From NCBI RefSeq assembly GCF_000820145.1, contig NZ_CDBW01000017.1, positions 1-64,000 on the forward strand: a stretch of DNA of 64,000 nucleotides, read 5' to 3'. Under the pieces are notes generated by a model. It searched no databases, was not told the DNA's origin, and saw only the letters and a list, made by a program, of their open reading frames with translations. Position 1 is the first letter of the stretch. Every line of letters begins with the position of its first letter. Source of the DNA: Aeromonas sobria. GTDB lineage: Bacteria > Pseudomonadota > Gammaproteobacteria > Enterobacterales > Aeromonadaceae. The translations under genes and the position numbers were made by a program. This document shows positions 55,969 to 64,000 of this stretch, in pieces.

Positions 55969-56922
55969 TCAGCCTTTCGCCAGCCGACGCTCGATGGCAT
56001 CCATCAGCATGCCGGTGATGTGCACATCGAAAGCCGCTTCGATCTCGCGGATACAGGTCGGGCTGGTGACGTTAATCTCGGTCAGCCGATCGCCGATGAT
56101 GTCGAGGCCGACGAAGATCAGGCCCTTCGCTTTCAGGGCAGGACCGACTGCACGAGCGATGGCCCAGTCGGCTTCGCTCAAGGGACGCGCCTCACCACGG
56201 CCACCGGCCGCCAGATTGCCACGGGTTTCCCCTTGCGCCGGAATGCGCGCGAGGCAGTAGGGAACCGGTTCACCGTCCACTACCAGCACCCGCTTGTCGC
56301 CATCCTTGATGGCGGGCAGATAGGTCTGGGCCATGCAGTACTGGCTGCCATGTTCAGTCAGGGTTTCAATAATCACGCCGACGTTGGCGTCATCTTCCTT
56401 CATGCGGAAGATGGAGGCGCCGCCCATGCCGTCCAGCGGTTTGAGGATCACATCCTTGTGCTGGGCGTGGAAGGCGCGCAGCTTGTCAGCGCGGCGGGTC
56501 ACCAGCGTGGTCGGGGTGTGCTCGGCAAACCAGGCGGTGTAGAGCTTCTCGTTGGCATCGCGCAGGCTTTGGGGCTTGTTGACGATAAGGCAACCCTCAT
56601 CCTCTGCCCGCTCCAGCATGTAGGTGGCGTAGATAAATTCGGTGTCGAACGGCGGATCCTTGCGCATCAGGATCACATCGAGGTTGGAGAGCGGCTGATC
56701 CACCACCTCGCCCAGGGTGTACCAGTCGGCGTAGTCATATTTGACGGTGAGCGGGCGCATGGTGCCAAAGGCGCGACCGGCTTCCATATAGAGATCAGAC
56801 ATCTCCAGATAGAAGAGCTCATAGCCGCGCTTTTGCGCCTCTTCGAGCATGGCAAAGCTGGAATCTTTCTTGATGTTGATGGCCGAGATGGGGTCCATCA
56901 CGATGCCGAGTTTAATGGTCAT
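55969..56922 (-). CDS. gshB: Glutathione synthetase
   Basis: A 317-residue ATP-grasp ligase that joins gamma-glutamylcysteine and glycine to make glutathione. It begins IKLGIVMDPISAINIKKDSS; VILKPLDGMGGASIFRM is the ATP-grasp lysine and glycine loop; GLDIIGDRLTEINVTSPTC holds the metal-binding residues. Length matches E. coli GshB (316). It follows rsmE on the same strand with a 120-bp gap containing a REP-like repeat. Confidence 0.97.
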   Translation of the reverse strand: MTIKLGIVMDPISAINIKKDSSFAMLEEAQKRGYELFYLEMSDLYMEAGRAFGTMRPLTVKYDYADWYTLGEVVDQPLSNLDVILMRKDPPFDTEFIYATYMLERAEDEGCLIVNKPQSLRDANEKLYTAWFAEHTPTTLVTRRADKLRAFHAQHKDVILKPLDGMGGASIFRMKEDDANVGVIIETLTEHGSQYCMAQTYLPAIKDGDKRVLVVDGEPVPYCLARIPAQGETRGNLAAGGRGEARPLSEADWAIARAVGPALKAKGLIFVGLDIIGDRLTEINVTSPTCIREIEAAFDVHITGMLMDAIERRLAKG

Positions 56923-56955
56923 CCGAATATCCTTCTTAATGGCTCGATTGGGTTG

Positions 56956-56984
56956 TAGGGTCGATTAGCGAAGCGTAATCGGCC
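56956..56984. repeat. REP-like palindrome between rsmE and gshB
   Basis: TAGGGTCGATTAGCGAAGCG followed by TAATCGGCC has the inverted repeat CGATTA (56962-56967) / TAATCG (56976-56981). Sequences of this kind recur between genes in many gammaproteobacteria. Only one clear copy is in this window. Confidence 0.5.
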
Positions 56985-57042
56985 GTTTGAGGCTGCCATC
57001 ATTCGATGCCGCCACGCGGCTTATCGACGCTGCCCGCAGGTA

Positions 57043-57774
57043 TTAAGCGAGATCGCCAAAGCGGCACTGCAGCGCAGTAATCGCAGTCAGGGCGGCGGTT
57101 TCGGTGCGCAGCACCCGCGGCCCCAGCAGCATCTCTTTGAAATCTTCCTGCACGGTACGGGCGATCTCGTCGCTCGACAAGCCCCCTTCCGGGCCAATCA
57201 GCAAGCGCACGCCATGCTCGGGAACGGGTAGGGTGTTGATGCTGTACTCGGCACGGGGGTGCAGGTTGAGCTTGAGCTCTTTGGTCTCTTCCGCCAGCCA
57301 GGCGTCCAGCTCCATCGGCATGCGCACTTCTGGCACCACGTTGCGGCCGCACTGTTCACAGGCGCTGATCACCACTTTCTGCCACTGCTCGCGCTTCTTC
57401 TCCAGCCGATCGGCGGGCAGCTTGACGCCGCAACGCTCGGAGAAGAGCGGGGTGATGCAGGTGACGCCCAGCTCCACCGATTTCTGGATGGTGAAGTCCA
57501 TCTTGTCACCACGGCTGATCACCTGACCCAGATGGATGGCGAAGGGGGACTCCACCGATTGGGCGTCGCAGCGGTCGATGGTCACTTCCACCGACTTTTT
57601 GCCGACGCTGGCGATGGTGGCGGGATATTGATTGCCATCGCCGTTGAACAGCTCGAGCTGCTGGCCCGGCTGCATGCGCAGTACCCGGCCGATATGGTTG
57701 GCGCCGTCTTCTGACAGGGCGATGGTCTGGCCAGCCTGCATGGCGGCCGCTTCATAGATACGTGGAATGCGCAT
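57043..57774 (-). CDS. rsmE: 16S rRNA (uracil-1498-N3) methyltransferase
   Basis: A 243-residue SPOUT methyltransferase that methylates U1498 of 16S rRNA. It has an N-terminal PUA-like domain ([16 protein letters not shown]...[17 protein letters not shown]). The C-terminal knot contains [14 protein letters not shown] and [16 protein letters not shown]. Length equals E. coli RsmE (243). It lies between endA and gshB, the conserved order. Confidence 0.96.
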   Translation of the reverse strand: MRIPRIYEAAAMQAGQTIALSEDGANHIGRVLRMQPGQQLELFNGDGNQYPATIASVGKKSVEVTIDRCDAQSVESPFAIHLGQVISRGDKMDFTIQKSVELGVTCITPLFSERCGVKLPADRLEKKREQWQKVVISACEQCGRNVVPEVRMPMELDAWLAEETKELKLNLHPRAEYSINTLPVPEHGVRLLIGPEGGLSSDEIARTVQEDFKEMLLGPRVLRTETAALTAITALQCRFGDLA

Positions 57775-57837
57775 GGCTAAGTGTCAGTCTCTGGTTCAAG
57801 AAGAGGGATTTTAAATCCCTTGTGCCCATAGGTGGGG

Positions 57838-58542
57838 TTATTGGCACTGCTTTTCAATAAAGGGATTGGTATTGCCTTGCAGCTTGCCGATGCTGCGATT
57901 GCGCTCGCACTCCCAGCCGTCTGCCGGGTATTGTCTGTCCCAAGCTTCGAACAGTTTACGCTGTTGCGCAGCCAGACGCAGCCCATACTGCTGGCTCATA
58001 TAGAGGTAGGCGCGGGCGATCTGGCCCCGCACCGGCCCCTTGGGCGGCTGTACCCGACGATCCTTGAAATCCACCAGCATCTGGCACTGGCCGTACTGAT
58101 CCGGCTTGCCGTTCCAGTCAGAAAAACGGAAGTTGGCCCGATCGCCGTTCACTTCACCGATAGCGGGCACCAGATTGTGCATGTCCCCCTCCATCTGGTT
58201 GAATTCGTCGCTCTTGCCGCAGTTTTTGCGACCGCCATCCTGCCAGCACTGCAACTGGTGGCCGAACTCCCAGGCGGGGACTATATGTTCCCACTCGATG
58301 CGGGCGGCGCGCTTGGGCTGCTTGCGCGGCTCATAGCCGCAACTGGCCAGATCCGGGCTCATCTTCTTGCCCTGATAGTTGATGTCGCAACCGCAGTAGA
58401 AGGTGGTAACCGCGGGGTTGGTTTGATAGAGCTTGACCAGATCCTGTTTGGCGGAGCGAAAGGTCTGGGCATGGAGGGGAGCACTGAGCAGCGGCAAACC
58501 GGCCAACAGGGTCAGGGCGAACGATAGCAGGGGGCGAAACAT
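57838..58542 (-). CDS. endA: Endonuclease I (periplasmic or secreted nuclease)
   Basis: A 234-residue nuclease with signal peptide ([20 protein letters not shown]...LHA). The beta-beta-alpha-metal catalytic motif is in [16 protein letters not shown] (His general base). Cysteines CGCDINY, ASCGY, QCW and QCQ suit structural disulfides as in the Vibrio Vvn/EndA group. It degrades DNA non-specifically outside the cytoplasm. Start at 58542 after AAGGATC; the frame upstream lacks similarity. Confidence 0.95.
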   Translation of the reverse strand: MFRPLLSFALTLLAGLPLLSAPLHAQTFRSAKQDLVKLYQTNPAVTTFYCGCDINYQGKKMSPDLASCGYEPRKQPKRAARIEWEHIVPAWEFGHQLQCWQDGGRKNCGKSDEFNQMEGDMHNLVPAIGEVNGDRANFRFSDWNGKPDQYGQCQMLVDFKDRRVQPPKGPVRGQIARAYLYMSQQYGLRLAAQQRKLFEAWDRQYPADGWECERNRSIGKLQGNTNPFIEKQCQ

Positions 58543-58613
58543 GAAGATCCTTGGCAAGAAAATAGGTGGATGAAACGAACCGCCCCTGGCGCGGGGGCGC
58601 GACACAAGTTGGC

Positions 58614-59147
58614 TTATCGGGTGACGGCTGGCCCCGGTCGTTCCTGCGCCAGCGGCTGTTTGCAGCGGCGGCAGTGGTAGCGGGCCTCGCCACGCACCAC
58701 CTTGTTGTGGCGGCGGATCGAGAGCTGATGCTGCTGGCAGTGACAGCGATAGGGAATGGTGCGCTGCGCCAGTACCGCCAGATCGAAGCTGTGGGTGGTT
58801 CTGGGCTCAAGGCCGAACACCTCCCGCATCACCGATTGCCACTGGGTGCCGTGGGGCAAGACCCGGTTTTTGCCGCGGCCGTCGCCCCACAGGGCATAAA
58901 CCAGCAGATGGGCCACCTCGTGGGGCACCACCTCAGCCAGAAACGCCTGTTGATTGGCCTGATAGAGGGCGGGGTTGAAGCGCAGCTCCCAGGTTTGCAG
59001 CCGCGCCGAACCCGCTGCCCGGCCCCGCATATTGCAGTAGATCCGCGGGCGGGCAAAGCTGCGGTCAAGGCGCGCCTCGGCCTGCACAAAGCAGGCTTCT
59101 ACGCGTTGTTGCAGCAGGGCGACAAGCTGGGCAGGAGTGGCGTTCAT
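58614..59147 (-). CDS. sprT: SprT-family zinc metalloprotease-like protein
   Basis: A 177-residue SprT-like protein. The zinc motif HEVAH in [20 protein letters not shown] is complete, followed by a third ligand region [10 protein letters not shown]. The C-terminus has a zinc-ribbon-like pair ([10 protein letters not shown] and [10 protein letters not shown]). The cellular role in bacteria is unclear. Start is the ATG at 59147, where GAG lies 6 bp upstream, or at 59153. It lies between endA and metK, as in E. coli. Confidence 0.9.
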   Translation of the reverse strand: MNATPAQLVALLQQRVEACFVQAEARLDRSFARPRIYCNMRGRAAGSARLQTWELRFNPALYQANQQAFLAEVVPHEVAHLLVYALWGDGRGKNRVLPHGTQWQSVMREVFGLEPRTTHSFDLAVLAQRTIPYRCHCQQHQLSIRRHNKVVRGEARYHCRRCKQPLAQERPGPAVTR

Positions 59148-59174
59148 CAACATCTCGGCGGGTAACGGAAAAGC

Positions 59175-59199
59175 AAAAGGGGAGCCAGGCTCCCCTTTT
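59175..59199 (-). terminator. Terminator after metK
   Basis: Inverted repeat AAAAGGGGAGCC (59175-59186) / GGCTCCCCTTTT (59188-59199), almost loopless on paper so the loop will include inner pairs. It has T on both strands' ends. It lies 18 bp past the metK stop and 28 bp before sprT. Confidence 0.85.
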
Positions 59200-59216
59200 A
59201 TCACAACTGGCGACTG

Positions 59217-60368
59217 TTACAAGCCAGCAGCGGAGCGCAGCAGCTCGGCCTTGTCGGTCTGCTCCCACGGGAACTCTTCGCGACCGAAGTGACCGTAGGC
59301 GGCGGTAGCCTGGTAGATCGGACGCTTCAGATCCAGCATCTCGATCAGGCCATACGGACGCAGTTCGAAGTGCTCGCGCACCAGCTTGACCAGCAGATCC
59401 TCGGCGACCTTGGCAGTACCGAAGGTTTCGACGCTGATGGAGGTCGGCTCGGCCACGCCGATGGCGTAGGAGATCTGAATTTCACAACGATCGGCCAGAC
59501 CGGCAGCAACGATGTTCTTGGCAACGTAGCGGGCAGCGTAGGCAGCAGAGCGGTCAACCTTGGACGGATCCTTACCGGAGAAAGCGCCACCACCGTGACG
59601 GGCCATGCCGCCGTAGGTGTCAACGATGATCTTGCGACCGGTCAGACCGCAATCACCCATTGGGCCGCCGATAACGAAACGGCCGGTCGGGTTGATGAAG
59701 TATTTGGTGTCTTTGGTGACCCACTCTGCTGGCAGCACCGGCTTGATGATCTCTTCGCGTACCGCTTCAACCAGATCTTTGTGGCTGATGGACTCGGCAT
59801 GCTGGGTGGAAAGTACCACCGCATCGACACCAATGATCTTGCCGGCGTCATCGTAGGCAAAGGTCAGCTGGCTCTTGGCATCCGGACGCAGCCACGGCAG
59901 GGTGCCGTTCTTGCGCACTTCAGCCTGACGCTTCACCAGCAGGTGAGAGTAGGTGATGGGGGCGGGCATCAGCACGTCGGTTTCGTTGGTGGCGTAGCCG
60001 AACATCAGGCCCTGGTCACCGGCGCCCTGCTCCAGCGGATCGCGGCGGTCAACACCCTGGTTGATGTCCGGGGACTGCTTGCCGATGGCGTTCAGTACGG
60101 CGCAAGAGTCAGCGTCGAAGCCCATGTCGGAGTGGGTGTAGCCGATTTCACGTACGGTATCACGCACGATCTCTTCGATATCAACCCAGGCAGAGGTGGT
60201 TACTTCACCGGCCACCATGACCATGCCGGTCTTGACCAGGGTCTCACAGGCAACGCGGGCCTTGGTATCTTGCTTGAGGATGGCGTCCAGTACCGCATCG
60301 GAGATCTGGTCCGCAATCTTGTCTGGGTGGCCTTCGGAGACCGACTCGGAAGTAAACAGCTTTGCCAT
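59217..60368 (-). CDS. metK: S-adenosylmethionine synthetase
   Basis: A 383-residue MetK that makes S-adenosylmethionine from methionine and ATP. Motifs: [20 protein letters not shown] at the N-terminus, [12 protein letters not shown] (signature 1), and [20 protein letters not shown] (signature 2, phosphate loop). Length matches E. coli (384). It has its own terminator and is divergent from tkt. It supplies the donor used by dam, rsmE and the SPOUT enzymes in the same region. Confidence 0.98.
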   Translation of the reverse strand: MAKLFTSESVSEGHPDKIADQISDAVLDAILKQDTKARVACETLVKTGMVMVAGEVTTSAWVDIEEIVRDTVREIGYTHSDMGFDADSCAVLNAIGKQSPDINQGVDRRDPLEQGAGDQGLMFGYATNETDVLMPAPITYSHLLVKRQAEVRKNGTLPWLRPDAKSQLTFAYDDAGKIIGVDAVVLSTQHAESISHKDLVEAVREEIIKPVLPAEWVTKDTKYFINPTGRFVIGGPMGDCGLTGRKIIVDTYGGMARHGGGAFSGKDPSKVDRSAAYAARYVAKNIVAAGLADRCEIQISYAIGVAEPTSISVETFGTAKVAEDLLVKLVREHFELRPYGLIEMLDLKRPIYQATAAYGHFGREEFPWEQTDKAELLRSAAGL

Positions 60369-60717
60369 GATGGGAGTCTCAGCTTGTCTGGGTTATCGCC
60401 ACAGCAATAACCGGGTGAATAGGATGGTGTAGAGGTATCTACATCTGGACGTCTATTTTAATTAGCGCCCCACCCGATTGCCAGCACTATTTTGTCGTGC
60501 GGCCGCGGCTGGGTTACTAATGGCTCCTTTCTATCCCCAAGGGGATGGAAATCAAACGTTTGCCGTTGTTCTCTTTGGCCTGCAGGGCCCAAGAAAAGCG
60601 ATTGTCCTCCCAAAGCCACTTTATTCGTCCAGATAGTATTTGCACGCCGCGCCCCCTGCTGGGACAATAACGCGCCTTAATCTTGGCCATCAAATGAAGC
60701 AATCGCAGGAGATACAG
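60369..60717. other. Divergent region between metK and tkt
   Basis: No gene. It contains the palindrome ATCCCCAAGGGGAT near 60533-60546 and a PurR-like palindrome at 60553-60562. I did not find a fully convincing -35/-10 pair for either gene, and no MetJ box by eye. Confidence 0.4.
60553..60562. promoter_or_regulatory. PurR-like palindrome upstream of tkt
   Basis: CAAACGTTTG, in the context TCAAACGTTTGCC, matches the core of the PurR operator and the two sites upstream of psuK. It is 155 bp before the tkt ATG. Confidence 0.45.
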
Positions 60718-62709
60718 ATGCCTTCTCGTAAAGAGCTTGCCAATGCCATTCGCGCATTGAGTATGGATGCCGTTCAAAAAGCCAACTCCGGTCACCCGGG
60801 CGCCCCCATGGGAATGGCGGATATCGCCGAAGTGTTGTGGCGCAGCCACCTCAAGCATAACCCGAACAACCCCAAGTGGGCCGACCGTGACCGTTTCATC
60901 CTGTCTAACGGTCACGGCTCCATGCTGCTGTACTCCCTGCTGCATCTCTCCGGTTATGACCTCTCCATCGACGATCTGAAAAACTTCCGCCAACTGCACT
61001 CTCGCACCCCGGGTCACCCGGAGTACGGTTATGCGCCTGGCATCGAGACCACCACTGGCCCGCTGGGTCAGGGCATCACCAATGCCGTGGGTATGGCGAT
61101 CGCCGAGAAGGCCATGGCTGAGCAGTTCAACCAGCCGGGTCACGACATCGTTGACCACTTCACCTACGCCTTTATGGGCGACGGCTGCCTGATGGAAGGC
61201 ATCTCCCACGAAGCGTGCTCCCTGGCAGGTACCCTGCAACTGGGCAAGCTGATTGCATTCTGGGATGACAACGGTATCTCCATCGACGGTCACGTTGAGG
61301 GCTGGTTCACCGACGACACTCCTAAGCGTTTTGAAGCCTACGGCTGGCACGTTATCCCGGCTGTTGACGGTCACAGCCCGGAAGCGCTCAATGCCGCCAT
61401 CGAAGCCGCCAAGGCCGAGACCGGCAAGCCGACCCTGATCTGCTGCCGCACCATCATCGGTTACGGTTCACCGAACAAGTCCGGTTCTCACGACTGCCAC
61501 GGCTCACCGCTGGGCAACGACGAGATCGCCGCAGCACGCGCGTTCCTGAAGTGGGACCACGCCCCGTTCGTTATCCCGGCTGATATCGCTGCCGAGTGGA
61601 ACGGTCAGGAGAAAGGCGCTGCACTGGAAGCCGACTGGGATGCCAAGTTCGCCGCCTATGCTGCCGCTCACCCGACCTTGGCTGCCGAATTCAAGCGCCG
61701 TACCACAGGCGAGCTGCCAGCTAACTGGGCTGCCGAATCTGCCAAGATCATCGAAACCCTGCAAGCCAACCCGGCCAAGATCGCCACCCGTAAAGCGTCT
61801 CAAAACGCGCTGGAAGCGTTCGGCAAGCTGCTGCCGGAGTTCATGGGCGGTTCTGCCGACCTGGCTCCGTCCAACCTGACCATGTGGTCCGGTTCCAAGT
61901 CTCTGACTCCAGAGAGCGCGGCAGGCAACTACATCCATTACGGCGTGCGCGAGTTCGGCATGTCCGCCATCATGAACGGTATCGCTCTGCACGGTGGTTT
62001 CATCCCCTACGGCGCCACCTTCCTGATGTTTATGGAGTACGCCCGTAACGCCCTGCGCATGGCTGCGCTGATGAAGCAGCGTTCCATCTTCGTTTATACC
62101 CACGACTCCATCGGTCTGGGTGAAGATGGCCCGACTCACCAGCCGGTTGAGCAGATCGCCTCCCTGCGTCTGACCCCGAACATGAGCACCTGGCGTCCGT
62201 GTGACCAGGTTGAATCTGCGATTGCCTGGAAGCACGCCATCGAGCGTACTGACGGCCCGACCTCGCTGATCTTCTCTCGTCAGAACCTGGCCCAGATGGA
62301 CCGTACCGCCCAGCAGCTGGCTGACACCGCCAAGGGTGGCTACGTGCTGAAGGATTGCGCCGGTACTCCTGAGCTGATCCTGATCGCCACCGGTTCCGAA
62401 GTGGAACTGGCTGTTGCCGCCTATGAGCAGCTGACTGCCAAGGGCCGTGCCGTGCGCGTGGTCTCCATGCCTGCGACCGACGTGTTCGACGCCCAGTCTG
62501 CCGAGTACAAAGCATCCGTGCTGCCGATGTCCGTCACCAAGCGTGTGGCCATCGAAGCAGGCATCGCTGACTACTGGTACAAGTACGTCGGTTTCGGCGG
62601 CAAGATCATCGGTATGACCACTTTCGGTGAGTCTGCACCGGCCGAGCTGCTGTTCAAGGCATTCGGCTTTACCGTGGAAAACGTGGTTGCGACCGCAGAG
62701 TCCCTGTAA
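60718..62709 (+). CDS. tkt: Transketolase
   Basis: A 663-residue thiamine-diphosphate enzyme that moves two-carbon units between pentose and other sugar phosphates. It has [19 protein letters not shown] near 25, TTGPLGQGI, the cofactor motif [13 protein letters not shown] (GDG-N) and the C-terminal [13 protein letters not shown]. Length matches E. coli TktA (663). I start at the ATG at 60718 after CAGGAGATACAG; the frame upstream has no similarity. It is followed by a strong terminator that marks the end of the conserved chromosomal block. Confidence 0.97.
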   Translation: MPSRKELANAIRALSMDAVQKANSGHPGAPMGMADIAEVLWRSHLKHNPNNPKWADRDRFILSNGHGSMLLYSLLHLSGYDLSIDDLKNFRQLHSRTPGHPEYGYAPGIETTTGPLGQGITNAVGMAIAEKAMAEQFNQPGHDIVDHFTYAFMGDGCLMEGISHEACSLAGTLQLGKLIAFWDDNGISIDGHVEGWFTDDTPKRFEAYGWHVIPAVDGHSPEALNAAIEAAKAETGKPTLICCRTIIGYGSPNKSGSHDCHGSPLGNDEIAAARAFLKWDHAPFVIPADIAAEWNGQEKGAALEADWDAKFAAYAAAHPTLAAEFKRRTTGELPANWAAESAKIIETLQANPAKIATRKASQNALEAFGKLLPEFMGGSADLAPSNLTMWSGSKSLTPESAAGNYIHYGVREFGMSAIMNGIALHGGFIPYGATFLMFMEYARNALRMAALMKQRSIFVYTHDSIGLGEDGPTHQPVEQIASLRLTPNMSTWRPCDQVESAIAWKHAIERTDGPTSLIFSRQNLAQMDRTAQQLADTAKGGYVLKDCAGTPELILIATGSEVELAVAAYEQLTAKGRAVRVVSMPATDVFDAQSAEYKASVLPMSVTKRVAIEAGIADYWYKYVGFGGKIIGMTTFGESAPAELLFKAFGFTVENVVATAESL

Positions 62710-62734
62710 TAGCTGATTGCTTGGTTTTGAACTG

Positions 62735-62765
62735 AAAAGCGCCTCCCTTGGGAGGCGCTTTTTTA
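62735..62765 (+). terminator. Rho-independent terminator after tkt
   Basis: Inverted repeat AAAAGCGCCTCCC (62735-62747) / GGGAGGCGCTTTT (62750-62762) with a 2-base loop, then TTT. Beyond it the base composition becomes AT-rich. Confidence 0.95.
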
Positions 62766-62903
62766 TTGCTAATTAAAAAATTTAATATAGGTTTATTTTA
62801 TTCGTGTCATATCAAACTTAATTAATATAAATCTTGATTTTTAAATCTAATGTTATTAGCGTGATGTAATGTTGATTTGATTGCAATAAATTCAGGAGGA
62901 GTG

Positions 62904-63173
62904 ATGATAGGTCAGTGGATTGGTAAATACTCGGGTGACGTAGTTGGTGGAATCATATTATATATAGAAAAGAATGATTCAGGTTATGAAGTATTGGCTT
63001 ATATATGCCCCGATTCATTAGAAATCCCATCATCTATTGCTTTTTTCAGTACTGAAAACTTAGTCAGCAACAATACCTATTGTGCAAATGTTTCACCAAT
63101 TGATCCACGAAACTATAATATAGTTTCGTGGGATTCAATAAAAAGCTTATATGATGAAAATATTTCTCATTAG
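62904..63173 (+). CDS. Unknown 89-residue protein paired with the FRG gene
   Basis: Not recognised. The protein begins MIGQWIGKYSGDVVGGIILY and continues as a mostly beta-strand, acidic domain (EKNDSGYEVLAYICPDSLEI, then FFSTENLVSNN), without signal peptide or membrane helix. The start follows AGGAGG with 4-bp spacing. Codon use is AT-rich, unlike tkt and all upstream genes, which suggests recent transfer. It ends 18 bp before the FRG-domain gene, so the two are probably one transcript. A partner, sensor or antitoxin role for the FRG protein is possible but unproven. Confidence 0.65.
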   Translation: MIGQWIGKYSGDVVGGIILYIEKNDSGYEVLAYICPDSLEIPSSIAFFSTENLVSNNTYCANVSPIDPRNYNIVSWDSIKSLYDENISH

Positions 63174-63191
63174 ACTGCAGCTGATGTATCA

Positions 63192-64000
63192 ATGATAATT
63201 GATAGCGACAGGATGAACATATCAGCTAAAACAGATATTGGCGTTAACTTTACTGCAGAGTTATCTTTACAAAAAGTTACTGAAAAGTCATTGATACAAT
63301 CATCAGAAATGTCGTGGGAGCAATATAAGAAACACGTATCTGAAATATTAGATGATCAGATGGTTTTTCGTGGACAGAAACAACCATGGCCATTGCAAAC
63401 ATCTTTTCATCGACGAGGAAGATATAGAACCGATTTGTTTATATCAAAAGATATTCCAATTTTGCATCAAAGACTGTGTTCAATCACATCACACTATTTC
63501 AATTTAGATGACCCGAAGCAAAACGGAGCGTTTTTTAACCTACTGCAACACCATGGATATCCTACTCCATTATTAGACTGGAGTTACTCTCCATTCGTAG
63601 CTGCATTTTTTGCCTTTAGAGAGTGGCCGAAAGGGTATAATAATGACGGTGAATACATTAGGATTTATATATTTAATAATAAAGCATGGAGACAAAAATT
63701 ACCTCAGATTAACTATCTAAACCCCCCGTTCCCCCACCTGTCAGCAACAGACTTTGTTGCCATAAATAATCCTCGGGTTATCCCTCAACAGGCCCTTACG
63801 ACAGTTACAAATGTAGTAAATATAGAGGCATATATACTAAGTGTAGAAAAAAGCAATGGTGTTGAATTTCTTCATGCCATTGATATCCCCGTGAGGTACC
63901 GTGATGAGGCAATGCGTGAATTAAGATATATGGGAATTACTGCTGGTTCAATGTTTCCGGGAATTGATGGTGTATGTGAAGAAATGAAAGATAGGTTTTT
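63192..64000 (+). CDS. FRG-domain protein, partial (runs off the window)
   Basis: At least 269 codons with no stop before the window ends. The FRG domain is clear: MVFRGQKQPWPLQTSFHRRG with the naming Phe-Arg-Gly, then LLQHHGYPTPLLDWSYSPFV and AAFFAFREW. FRG proteins occur in mobile and defence-related loci and are thought to be toxin-like effectors; the biochemical activity is not established for this one. The start is ATG 63192 or 63213; ribosome binding sites are weak for both. AT-rich codons match the preceding 89-residue gene. Confidence 0.85.
   Translation, partial: MIIDSDRMNISAKTDIGVNFTAELSLQKVTEKSLIQSSEMSWEQYKKHVSEILDDQMVFRGQKQPWPLQTSFHRRGRYRTDLFISKDIPILHQRLCSITSHYFNLDDPKQNGAFFNLLQHHGYPTPLLDWSYSPFVAAFFAFREWPKGYNNDGEYIRIYIFNNKAWRQKLPQINYLNPPFPHLSATDFVAINNPRVIPQQALTTVTNVVNIEAYILSVEKSNGVEFLHAIDIPVRYRDEAMRELRYMGITAGSMFPGIDGVCEEMKDRF

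Noticed and set aside
59289..60410. A 373-codon open frame opposite metK
   Set aside because: MetK motifs are complete on the minus strand; the plus frame is low-information shadow sequence.
60533..60546. Palindrome ATCCCCAAGGGGAT as a regulator site
   Set aside because: No known regulator with this target was recognised; it may only be a leader hairpin.

Overview
The window reads as a chromosomal segment of a gammaproteobacterium of the Aeromonas type. The G+C content is fairly high. Gene order is close to Vibrionales/Aeromonadales: frdABCD; mrcA / pilMNOPQ-aroK-aroB-damX-dam-rpe-gph-trpS; pabA-astC-astA-astD; metK-sprT-endA-rsmE-gshB-yqgE-ruvX. The genus is inferred from gene order and protein resemblance; no rRNA is present to confirm it.

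Layout. 1-3.4 kb: fumarate reductase operon (minus strand) behind a good FNR-type box. 3.9-5.6 kb: lipoprotein 5'-nucleotidase. 5.9-7.9 kb: pseudouridine catabolism operon psuK-psuG, whose kinase carries an N-terminal winged helix, behind two PurR-like palindromes. 8-12 kb: SPOUT methyltransferase, periplasmic binding protein, universal stress protein, L,D-transpeptidase and a porin. 12.3-14.9 kb: LysR regulator divergent from a metallo-beta-lactamase-fold protein without its first histidine ligands, then a DsbA-family protein. 15-20.3 kb: chemoreceptor, oxyR, mrcA. 20.6-32.4 kb: type IV pilus alignment/secretin genes running into shikimate, Dam and housekeeping genes. 32.5-38.4 kb: small Hha-like protein, pabA, and an arginine-succinylation operon astC-astA-astD plus a DUF1338 gene (astB and astE are not here). 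38.6-47 kb: accessory metabolism, including a regulator-phosphorylase-PnuC group that looks like nucleoside or nicotinamide riboside salvage. 47.2-49.1 kb: SLC13-type permease with two RCK_C domains.

49.2-50.5 kb is a tRNA operon on the minus strand (3 Met, 4 Gln, 1 Leu) with a clear promoter and terminator. Between the real tRNAs sit three related tRNA-Gln-like units that lack a D-arm but keep acceptor-like, anticodon-like and T-arm pairings, with compensatory changes between copies. This is the most unusual structure in the window. About 1 kb without a recognisable gene follows. 51.5-62.7 kb holds a peptide transporter, ruvX/yqgE, a chemoreceptor inserted at the usually contiguous gshB-yqgE junction, and gshB, rsmE, endA, sprT, metK and tkt.

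After the tkt terminator, base composition falls sharply to AT-rich. An 89-residue unknown protein and an FRG-domain protein, cut off by the window end, form a probable two-gene accessory (possibly defence) unit. Start sites were moved from the longest open frame wherever a ribosome binding site or family alignment favoured an internal start; these are stated entry by entry.
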